A DNA stretch of 64,000 bases from contig NZ_JADAQY010000003.1 in assembly GCF_015476335.1 (NCBI RefSeq), positions 2,062-66,061 of the forward strand, written 5' to 3'. The position numbers and the translations under genes are program-made. This document shows, in pieces, positions 50,852 to 58,720 of the stretch (within the stretch, counting starts at the first letter, position 1; each line of letters begins with the position of its first letter). The notes beneath the pieces were generated by a model, which was given only the letters and a program-made list of their open reading frames with translations, ran no database searches and had not been told where the DNA came from. Origin of the DNA: Rickettsia endosymbiont of Cardiosporidium cionae (GTDB lineage Bacteria > Pseudomonadota > Alphaproteobacteria > Rickettsiales > Rickettsiaceae).

Positions 50852-52130
50852 TTTTATCAAGAATTATTTTTTTATCTAATGTATGATCCTCTACATTTAA
50901 ATTTTGTGTTTTATTTACTGTTAGATCATATCTAGTAACAACTTGATATTTTTTATTATCATTGCTATCTATACCTAGTTTTTTAATATTATTAGCTTTG
51001 GACAAAAAATTATGGTTAAAAGAAGCAGCAAATTTATCATAATTAGAGCAAAGATTTTGTATATTAATACCCAAACGATTTGAGTGCTCTGACATTATCT
51101 TGATAGAAGAGAGAATTTTTTTAATTTCTGTAATAATTTTTTCATTATTAATACTCATTAAATGCTCTGAAATTTGAAATTTAGCCAAAGATAACATATT
51201 CATTAATCCTGTAGGCCCTACAGGAAAAATATTACATTGCCAAGACTTGTTAATAAAACTAGGGTCAGCAGCCATAATTTTATCTACTGCATGTTCAGTT
51301 GGTAGAAACATAATGGTAATAATATTTTTGACTTTAGCTGATAAATTATCCTCTAAATTTTTAATAATATTTTCAGCATAATCTTTCTTTTGTAAAGACT
51401 TCAAATGTGTATTCATAGTTTTAGATAAATTTGTGCTATCTATATCATCTAATAGAAATTTTGAGGCTTTTGCATCTAATACCATTAGGTTATTACAAGG
51501 TAAAAATACTACAGCATCTGGCCTTAGTTTACACTGATTCTCTCCTACTATATTATACTGTATAATAAAATCTGTACCTGTTCTTAACCCAGAAGATTTC
51601 AATATATTTTCTAAGGTAATTTCAGCTAATTTTCCACATGTAGAAGGAGATAAAAGTGAAGTTTTAATTATATCAACAGTATTTTTTGAAGACTCTATAT
51701 CACGATTAAGATTACTTACTATTTCGATAATTCTATTTAATTCATTAGTAAATTTTCTAGAAGTTTTATCTATATTATGTTCAGATAATAGCCTGGATTC
51801 CATTGTTTCTTTTTTATGTACTTCAATAAGATTCCTAGAAAGATCACTACCTAAATCAAATAACGCGGACTTAGCAAAAGAAAAAAATTGTTCTTGGATT
51901 TTACTACTATCTGCAATTAACTTTTCTTGTGATGTTACTTGAGAAGATAGCTGCTCTATCCTTTTTATAAAATTTATATTCTCAGTTTGTAGTACTGAAT
52001 AATGACTTTGTAATTTTAAAAATTGCTGATTAAAAATTCTTAGTTCTGATTTAAGATTAATCAATCTATAAGACTGGTACAATATGATGATTACCATCAC
52101 TGCAAACAAAGAACTTAGCAATATTAACAT
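50844..52130 (-). CDS. rmuC: DNA recombination protein RmuC homologue
   Basis: A 428-residue protein with an N-terminal membrane helix (residues about 2-20), a coiled coil (LKSELRIFNQQFLKLQSHYS onward) and the RmuC nuclease-like core: GKLAEITLENILKSSGLRTG, CKLRPDAVVFLPCNNLMVLDAKAS, then FLPTEHAVDKIMAADPS. The D-x-x-V-L-D-A-K-x-S segment is the putative active site. RmuC limits inversions at short inverted repeats. It lies between the M16 peptidase gene and comF. Confidence 0.92.
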   Translation of the reverse strand: MLILLSSLFAVMVIIILYQSYRLINLKSELRIFNQQFLKLQSHYSVLQTENINFIKRIEQLSSQVTSQEKLIADSSKIQEQFFSFAKSALFDLGSDLSRNLIEVHKKETMESRLLSEHNIDKTSRKFTNELNRIIEIVSNLNRDIESSKNTVDIIKTSLLSPSTCGKLAEITLENILKSSGLRTGTDFIIQYNIVGENQCKLRPDAVVFLPCNNLMVLDAKASKFLLDDIDSTNLSKTMNTHLKSLQKKDYAENIIKNLEDNLSAKVKNIITIMFLPTEHAVDKIMAADPSFINKSWQCNIFPVGPTGLMNMLSLAKFQISEHLMSINNEKIITEIKKILSSIKIMSEHSNRLGINIQNLCSNYDKFAASFNHNFLSKANNIKKLGIDSNDNKKYQVVTRYDLTVNKTQNLNVEDHTLDKKIILDKND

Positions 52131-52176
52131 GAGCTTCTATATATCATAATCAATAGAATTGATTATTTTCAGTAAT

Positions 52177-53430
52177 CTATTTAAATGAAACATTACTAAT
52201 ATCTATATCAGTATTTTTATCACCTATAATTGAACATACAATATCAGAAGAAAATAAGTTATTAGCTGCATTTATAACATCTAAAATTGTAATAGATGTT
52301 ATAAAATTCATTATTTCTGAATATGAATAATATTTCCCTAATAGTGACAGATCCTTCGTAATATCTTCTGACTTTGCCAAAGTATTTTCCTCATCAAATG
52401 AGATACTAGATCTAATCTGATTTTTAGCAATTAATAATTCTTGTTCTGAAATATTATGAAGATTCTTAACTATAACTGCTGTATTATCAATTAAATTTTG
52501 AATCTGATAATGATCACAAGAAGCATGTATACTAAATATACCAGAATCCGAATAGGCAGTATTAAAACTAAAAATAGAATAAGCCAGCCCTAATTCTTCA
52601 CGGATTTTCCTAAATAATCTAGAAGAAATACCCCCTCCTAAAATCAAAGACAAAATTTGTAAAATATATAAATCCTTCACATATTTATACGAAGAACTAT
52701 GAAAACCTAATATTATACTAGTTTGTTCAAGATCTTTTTTAGCATATATATACCCTCCTCTATAAATATTACGAAATATCTTATTAGGAGATAAGGTAGA
52801 ATTTACTTGAGCAAATTCACATTCTACGTAATCAAATATAGAATCATGATCAATATCCCCGACAACTGATAAATACATATTACTCGCGACATAATATTGG
52901 CTAAAATAGTTTTGAATCATCTGTCTATCGATTTTTAATAACCCATCTTTTTTACCCAATATAGGCATACCCATAGGCTGGTTAGGATAAGCAATACCAT
53001 AAAAATTATCATACACCAAGTCATCAGGATTATCATACGTAGCCAAGATTTCTTGTGAGATTACTGATAATTCTTTAACTATAGAATCTTTAGTAAATAC
53101 TGAATATTGTATAATATCAGCAATAATATTTAAGGCCCTAAAAGTATATTCTTTAAGAACTTTGCTATAAAATACTGTCTGTTCTTTAGTAGTATAAGCA
53201 TTAAAAACTCCACCAATATTATCTATATTTTCAGCTATCTGCTGTGCATTCCGATTGTGAGTGCCCTTAAATAAAAGATGCTCTATAAGATGTGTAATAC
53301 CTGACTCTTCTTTTCTCTCATAACTACTACCTACATTCACAGCTAAACATATTCCTACAGATTTTCGGTCTGGCATATGATAGGTAGCCAAATTAAGCCC
53401 TTTAGAAGTTTTAACGAAATTGACACTCAT
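52177..53430 (-). CDS. M16 zinc peptidase, mitochondrial-processing-peptidase-like
   Basis: A 417-residue protein with the start set at the ATG at 53430 (a GTG 12 bases upstream is possible). The inverted zinc motif HLIEH (residues 47-51) is intact, with the usual downstream FNAYTTKEQTVFYSKVL and a second, non-catalytic domain containing LILGGGISSRLFRKIREELGLAYS. This is the alphaproteobacterial relative of the mitochondrial processing peptidase beta subunit. No signal peptide is visible. It follows the serine protease gene. Confidence 0.93.
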   Translation of the reverse strand: MSVNFVKTSKGLNLATYHMPDRKSVGICLAVNVGSSYERKEESGITHLIEHLLFKGTHNRNAQQIAENIDNIGGVFNAYTTKEQTVFYSKVLKEYTFRALNIIADIIQYSVFTKDSIVKELSVISQEILATYDNPDDLVYDNFYGIAYPNQPMGMPILGKKDGLLKIDRQMIQNYFSQYYVASNMYLSVVGDIDHDSIFDYVECEFAQVNSTLSPNKIFRNIYRGGYIYAKKDLEQTSIILGFHSSSYKYVKDLYILQILSLILGGGISSRLFRKIREELGLAYSIFSFNTAYSDSGIFSIHASCDHYQIQNLIDNTAVIVKNLHNISEQELLIAKNQIRSSISFDEENTLAKSEDITKDLSLLGKYYSYSEIMNFITSITILDVINAANNLFSSDIVCSIIGDKNTDIDISNVSFK

Positions 53431-53485
53431 CCAAAATAACACTTAATTCTATACTAAAAACTACCACTTATCAGGCATCATACTA

Positions 53486-54943
53486 CTACTCTATAACTGT
53501 TTTGACCCAATCAAAGATATTACTGTCATAAGTAAATAAACTAAATTCATGATTTAATTTTTGTATTTCTAGATCTAAAGTAATTTCATCATTTGAAATT
53601 AACTGTGCCCTATATTGTGTACTAATATTATAAGGTACTACATTAATAAAAGATGCAGATTTATTTTTTATCTGCATAAGGGCAAATATTGCATCATCTA
53701 TTGATGATATTTCTTTAGAGCCAATAGATTTCAAATGCAATAACCAACCATAATCTGGGCAATAAAATACAACACTTCTGGGAGCTATACCAATACGATG
53801 TGATAAAGAATAATTAGACTCAAATAATATAACATCTTTGCCTTGAGTGTATCCTTTTCCTAATGAAAAAGTGATACCACTAAGTCTAATAAGTTTAGTA
53901 ATTTTTGTAGAATTTAGATCATCCAGTTGTATCTTTTTCAGTAATTTTTCACCATTTCGATAAATAGTGATATCCAAAAATCCATCTAACGACTGAGACA
54001 TAGCAGCCTCCAGTATAGTAAGGTCAGCTCCTATTATTGTATCATTGACAGACCATAAAATATCGCCTGCTAAAATTCGATCTGAACTAATATCCTCATC
54101 ATTATTAGCAGACCAAGCAACAATAACTTGATTAAGATATTGAGGACACATATTCAAATACTCATTCATAACAGATACAGGAAAATTGTTATAACGCACA
54201 GCATCATCTAAAGAACTAATTTCAAGAATAGCATTAATAGCATTTCTTACTGGTGATTTTCCTATTTTAAGTTTTTCTATAATATCCTTAACATAAAAAG
54301 ATTTTAGTACTATTGCTACCCCAGAACCATTTCCTCTACCAGCATATATAATACCCAGCAATTTATTGTCTTTACTAAATAGAGGAGAGCCACTTGCCCC
54401 TGACATTGTATTAATATTTACCAAATATGATGCTTGGGAAGGGATACCAGATAATGTATACAAATTGCTAATTCTACCCTCATGATAAGAAAAACCTTTT
54501 GCTTCAGTATTACCAACTGTCCAAACCTCATCCTGTAACTCAGGTACATTACTATCAAATTCTATGTCATATAAATCTTTAGGAATCTCTGAAGGTTCAA
54601 CCCTTAACACTCCAAAATCAACTCCTAAATCACTATATAAATGTGTGGCTTTGACCTTACGACCAGTAAAGAATCTGACATAATACTCAGCAATTGTTCC
54701 ATCAGAAGCGACATGTTCATTAGTTACAACTAACCCATCTTGGATGTCTACTACAAAACCCGTAGCACTAGCAACAGTATTTTTGCCATCTACTGATACG
54801 AAACGTATTATTTCTATTGATACCACATTTTTTTTAATTCTCTCTATATCAGTAAAACTCACGGCATACGTGATTATAGGAAATAAAAATACTAAGAGAA
54901 AAAATTGAGTAACAGTTAAAACTAAATTTTGAATCCTATACAT
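53486..54943 (-). CDS. Secreted trypsin-like serine protease with PDZ-like region
   Basis: A 485-residue protein from the ATG at 54943 (a TTG lies 9 bases upstream). A signal peptide (about 1-27, ending ITYA) leads to a DegP-type protease fold. All catalytic residues are present: H77 in VVTNEHVAS, D109 in GVDFGVLRV, S184 in SGASGSPLF. A PDZ-like region follows (ILAGDILWSVNDTIIGADLT) and a second, degenerate one near the C-terminus. It is probably a periplasmic quality-control or processing protease. I give no symbol because it is not close to classical DegP. It follows a triad-less paralogue by 36 bases. Confidence 0.85.
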   Translation of the reverse strand: MYRIQNLVLTVTQFFLLVFLFPIITYAVSFTDIERIKKNVVSIEIIRFVSVDGKNTVASATGFVVDIQDGLVVTNEHVASDGTIAEYYVRFFTGRKVKATHLYSDLGVDFGVLRVEPSEIPKDLYDIEFDSNVPELQDEVWTVGNTEAKGFSYHEGRISNLYTLSGIPSQASYLVNINTMSGASGSPLFSKDNKLLGIIYAGRGNGSGVAIVLKSFYVKDIIEKLKIGKSPVRNAINAILEISSLDDAVRYNNFPVSVMNEYLNMCPQYLNQVIVAWSANNDEDISSDRILAGDILWSVNDTIIGADLTILEAAMSQSLDGFLDITIYRNGEKLLKKIQLDDLNSTKITKLIRLSGITFSLGKGYTQGKDVILFESNYSLSHRIGIAPRSVVFYCPDYGWLLHLKSIGSKEISSIDDAIFALMQIKNKSASFINVVPYNISTQYRAQLISNDEITLDLEIQKLNHEFSLFTYDSNIFDWVKTVIE

Positions 54944-54979
54944 AAGTAACAATTAATATAAAATGATTTTAATGAGCTG

Positions 54980-56668
54980 TTATCTTAATAAATCAAATAA
55001 TTTCGAAACAAAACCCTTATTTTTATACACTACGGCACTACTCAACCACTGATCTTTAACTTTATCACGCTCGAATAACCTAATACTGGAGTAGGTACTC
55101 AACAAATAATTCTCAGTAGAAGATATTCCCAAAGACTCTGTAACATAAGCGAACCCAGGTATAGGCACGTAGCTCTTATATCCTAATCTAATGTGGCGCA
55201 AATTTTTAATTTGCTGAAGTATAGTAACAAGATTATCTATAGAAGAAATTGGTATTCCATTAACTGATTCAATCACAACACGAAACTTCGGAATATCGTC
55301 ATAATATCCATTACTAGGAATTTTATCTTTTAGAATATTAGTATCCTTAATATGTGTGAGCACCACTTTACCTAGAGGGATCCCCCAAATGGCAGAAGTA
55401 TAATAATCAGATTCAAAAATTATACTGCCATCCAAATCTAGTATCTTACTAATACTATATTTATTAATATCTATTATAGGCACTTCAATATTGAGAACCT
55501 CTCCATTACGATAAATCACTAGATCAATTTTGCTATCGACAGCATTACTTATAGCCTTACTTAATATCGTAATATCAGGGCCTATAATATTATTACCAAC
55601 CTTCCATAAAATATCTCCAGGCAATATGATATTTTTATCAAATATATTTCTAAAAACGCTTGATACTATTAATACAGTATTCCTATAATGAGGAAAATCA
55701 TGGTTAAAAGAATCCATAGTTAATTTAGAAAAGTTCCTGTGTTTTACAGCATCATCTAAGGAGTAGTTTGTATAAGTAATAGGCAAATGGTTAATTAAAT
55801 TTAGATTATTAGTTTTAAATTTTTCACTAATATCTAATATATAGTGTGATTTTATAGCTTTAACATATGTATTAGAATGATATGAAGTAAGCCCCACACA
55901 CTGAAAATTGTCATCAAAAACTATTCCAGGATACAAAGTTACAGATTCAGTATTGATTATATAAGAACCAGAAAAAACATTATCTCTAGAATATTCATCA
56001 GAAATATAACCTTCGTGATATCCAAAACCATAGTCCCAGAAATCAGCTATCAATACTTTATCACCGTACTTTAAATCTCTATCTGATACTACTATGCTAT
56101 CTAGCTGAGATTTCATATCATCACTCAGATCAACCTTTAATAAGGCTAGGCAACTAATAGGGTTATAGTATAATTTTTGTGCTACTATCTTTTTACCATT
56201 ATAAAAACTCAGCTCGTAAGTTGCAATTGACTCTCCTAAAGCTCTATCCAAATAAGAAACCACTATTCCAGAATCTCTATCTAAAATGAATCCTATAGAT
56301 TTATTATCTTCAGAAACCACATAGGGCTCAATATCTGTATGTACCTTTATTGAAACAATGGCCTTCCTAACATTTTCTATTGATTGCTTAAATCTATTAG
56401 AAGCAAAATTGATATGATCAGTATCAAAGATACCATTTATATTGTTTAATAACGATATTTCAGTAGAATCACTTTCAGCATCTACACAATCTAAAACACC
56501 AAACTCATCTTCTTCAACACCTACAACTTGCAAAGGATTTGTCTCTAATGCTAACACGTAACCACTTCGAATCTCAGGTATTACCGCTAAAATCACACCC
56601 AAAATACAAAAAAACAAAAAATACAGGAAACACCCATTCTTTGTCAGAACACTACGAAACATATCCAT
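54980..56668 (-). CDS. Trypsin-like protease paralogue lacking the whole catalytic triad
   Basis: A 562-residue exported or membrane-anchored protein (hydrophobic segment about 13-40). From residue 90 it aligns with the active protease next to it, sharing GRxVxAxxL-like strands, FGYHEGYIS against FSYHEGRIS, LDDAVKHRNF against LDDAVRYNNF, and LPGDILWKVGNNIIGPDITIL against LAGDILWSVNDTIIGADLTIL. The catalytic positions are replaced: His by D141, Asp by C173, Ser by Y246. The frame is intact over its length, so it is retained as a probable pseudoprotease, perhaps a scaffold or regulator of its neighbour. It has about 60 extra residues at the N-terminus. Confidence 0.8.
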   Translation of the reverse strand: MDMFRSVLTKNGCFLYFLFFCILGVILAVIPEIRSGYVLALETNPLQVVGVEEDEFGVLDCVDAESDSTEISLLNNINGIFDTDHINFASNRFKQSIENVRKAIVSIKVHTDIEPYVVSEDNKSIGFILDRDSGIVVSYLDRALGESIATYELSFYNGKKIVAQKLYYNPISCLALLKVDLSDDMKSQLDSIVVSDRDLKYGDKVLIADFWDYGFGYHEGYISDEYSRDNVFSGSYIINTESVTLYPGIVFDDNFQCVGLTSYHSNTYVKAIKSHYILDISEKFKTNNLNLINHLPITYTNYSLDDAVKHRNFSKLTMDSFNHDFPHYRNTVLIVSSVFRNIFDKNIILPGDILWKVGNNIIGPDITILSKAISNAVDSKIDLVIYRNGEVLNIEVPIIDINKYSISKILDLDGSIIFESDYYTSAIWGIPLGKVVLTHIKDTNILKDKIPSNGYYDDIPKFRVVIESVNGIPISSIDNLVTILQQIKNLRHIRLGYKSYVPIPGFAYVTESLGISSTENYLLSTYSSIRLFERDKVKDQWLSSAVVYKNKGFVSKLFDLLR

Positions 56669-56763
56669 CTCTCTGTCAATTCATAACAAAAATACTCAGC
56701 CCAATCTAACACTAGATTTTATCAAATGTCAATTAATATATGTTTATAAAATATCGACCAATA

Positions 56764-56797
56764 TATATATAATTAAATGTATATTTAATTATATATA
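56764..56797. repeat. Perfect 34-bp palindrome between divergent genes
   Basis: Arms TATATATAATTAAAT and ATTTAATTATATATA are exact reverse complements of 15 bases around the loop GTAT. It lies about 100 bases from the starts of both the pseudoprotease (minus) and the ankyrin gene (plus), so it could be a shared operator or a DNA cruciform. Confidence 0.75.
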
Positions 56798-56883
56798 AAA
56801 AATTAATTAGTTAATTTAATAAATATATTTCATTAATTTAGTATTATGCTGTAAAATTAAGATATTATTGATATTTTTATATA

Positions 56884-58416
56884 ATGATGTATATGACAGA
56901 ATTATCTGGTATTATAGGAAATAGTAACATAGAAGAATTACTACAGAGAATAAATGAGGGCTACGACGTAAATGTTCAAGACGGTCTGGGATTAACTCCA
57001 TTAATGCATGCTATTAAAAGTAATATACAAAATAAATCACAGGTTGTAGAAGTACTAATAGAAGGTGGGGCGAATATTCACGCTAAAGATAAACAGGGAA
57101 AGTCAGTCCTAGATTACGCTATTTCAATTTCAAACTACAAGATAGTTAGAAAATTAATAGGAATGAATATAGAAAATTTTGGAAAAGCCTTATTCCTACC
57201 CATACATACTGAGCAAGATATGATGGTATCTTCTGCTTCAGTGTTTGCTCCGATATTAATAAATAGCATGAAGAATAAATGTCTCTACAGTGATAAAACA
57301 TTGGAATATTTATCATCACAATATTTCCAAGGTATGAGAGAAAAAGTGCTACCGTATGTTCTAAACAAAGCATTGCTAGATATATTTAGTGATGATATTA
57401 AAAGCAGTAATTCTACAAAGAATAAAGCTATAAAATATATAATGGACATGAGTACAAAACATAACATTACACTAAGTTTATGGCATGATAAACTTGGTGC
57501 GACAGCACTACATTATGCAGCTAGAATTGGTAATAAAGATACAATTTCTCAAGTCCTTACAATAGCAAAAAATAGAGATATAGAAAAAAAAGACATTGAT
57601 GGCCAGACCCCCCTAGCATATGCAGCAAAGTCAGGAAATACCATAACAATAGAAAAGTTAATAACAGCTGCTGGAGCAAATACAAAAGTTAAGGATAATA
57701 ATAGAAAAACCTTAGAACAAATAGCCTCAGAAAATAATCAGCAGACAGCATTGAATTTAATTAATCAGTGGAACCAAAAGGAACAATCAGTAAATATACA
57801 TTATCAACGATCTCAACAATTTTATACAACGAACAAAATATTATTGGATCCTAAAGCAAATCCCCACAACGTGAAATATGAAGGTCAACATTTTTATCAA
57901 AAAAATAATGAATCATCTAACATCAAGCAAAATACCAACGCTAGCTATGCTGATATGAAAACAGATAGTATGAAAAATCAGAATAAAGTTCATACATCTT
58001 CTCATAGCTATAATCCACACAACAATCTGAACAGTAAAAAAGTAGCATTACCTACATTTAATATTGATTCTAATGTAAATCTAAAAAAAGCACATAGTGA
58101 AGTGGAGTTACCAAAATTTCATATTGATAATGATACGAATACCAAGGATACAAATATTAATGCAGAGTTACCTAAAATCCCTAAGATAGAATCCACATTT
58201 CCTAACAAAATTGTTTCAACAGAACAAAATAGTAAAAAAGTGGAATTACCAAAATTTTCTAACAAAGTTACTGAAACAGAACAAAATAAACAATTCTTTA
58301 ACAAAATATCTAAAATATTTAAAAATACAGTTGTTCATACCAAAGCTGATAGTAGCGCAACCAACCCCCTGCACAATTTTTCTAATAAATCAGTTAAAAA
58401 ACCCTTACATAAATAA
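56884..58416 (+). CDS. Ankyrin-repeat protein with LPKF-type repeat tail
   Basis: A 510-residue protein, intact. Ankyrin repeats occur in two blocks: residues about 15-95 (VNVQDGLGLTPLMHAIKSN; IHAKDKQGKSVLDYAIS) and about 205-300 (LGATALHYAARIGNKDTIS; KKDIDGQTPLAYAAKSGNTITIEKLI). From about 310 the chain is polar and low in complexity, with four degenerate units VALPTFNIDSN, VELPKFHIDND, AELPKIPKIES and VELPKFSNKV, and a basic end (NKSVKKPLHK). There is no signal peptide. Ankyrin proteins of Rickettsiales are often secreted to the host; that role is inferred. A TATAAT overlaps the ATG. Two further ATG codons lie at 56887 and 56893. Confidence 0.85.
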   Translation: MMYMTELSGIIGNSNIEELLQRINEGYDVNVQDGLGLTPLMHAIKSNIQNKSQVVEVLIEGGANIHAKDKQGKSVLDYAISISNYKIVRKLIGMNIENFGKALFLPIHTEQDMMVSSASVFAPILINSMKNKCLYSDKTLEYLSSQYFQGMREKVLPYVLNKALLDIFSDDIKSSNSTKNKAIKYIMDMSTKHNITLSLWHDKLGATALHYAARIGNKDTISQVLTIAKNRDIEKKDIDGQTPLAYAAKSGNTITIEKLITAAGANTKVKDNNRKTLEQIASENNQQTALNLINQWNQKEQSVNIHYQRSQQFYTTNKILLDPKANPHNVKYEGQHFYQKNNESSNIKQNTNASYADMKTDSMKNQNKVHTSSHSYNPHNNLNSKKVALPTFNIDSNVNLKKAHSEVELPKFHIDNDTNTKDTNINAELPKIPKIESTFPNKIVSTEQNSKKVELPKFSNKVTETEQNKQFFNKISKIFKNTVVHTKADSSATNPLHNFSNKSVKKPLHK

Positions 58417-58620
58417 TTGATACAATTTAATTGATAACTGGTAATAAGTAAATATTGAAACTAAATAATTTTAATTTTGCTTAATTGATTAATTTTTTGT
58501 TTTAGTATTATTTAAAATAACACCTAGACAAAATCTATATTTTTTATAAATCTATTTGCTACAAAATATATCGTATCTACATAATAAATATATATCTATA
58601 AGGATCTTACTTTCTGGTTA
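58417..58620. other. Spacer before the topA promoter
   Basis: AT-rich DNA with no coding frame between the ankyrin gene and the promoter at 58621. I see no repeat or clear terminator. The remaining bases to 58720 are the topA promoter and leader. Confidence 0.5.
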
Positions 58621-58649
58621 TTGACAACAATTAATAAACTGGTAATAAT
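58621..58649 (+). promoter_or_regulatory. Sigma-70-type promoter of topA
   Basis: A perfect TTGACA (58621-58626), a 17-base spacer and AATAAT (58644-58649; one mismatch) lie 72 bases upstream of topA. Transcription would start near 58656. Confidence 0.5.
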
Positions 58650-58720
58650 AGGATGCCGTCATAAACTAATTATGTGTCGTGATACAATACAGCAAATAAA
58701 CAACTGCATAGTAATTTTAA

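Noticed and set aside
58211-58420. 69-residue plus-strand frame inside the ankyrin gene
   Set aside because: Out-of-frame reading of the low-complexity repeat tail.
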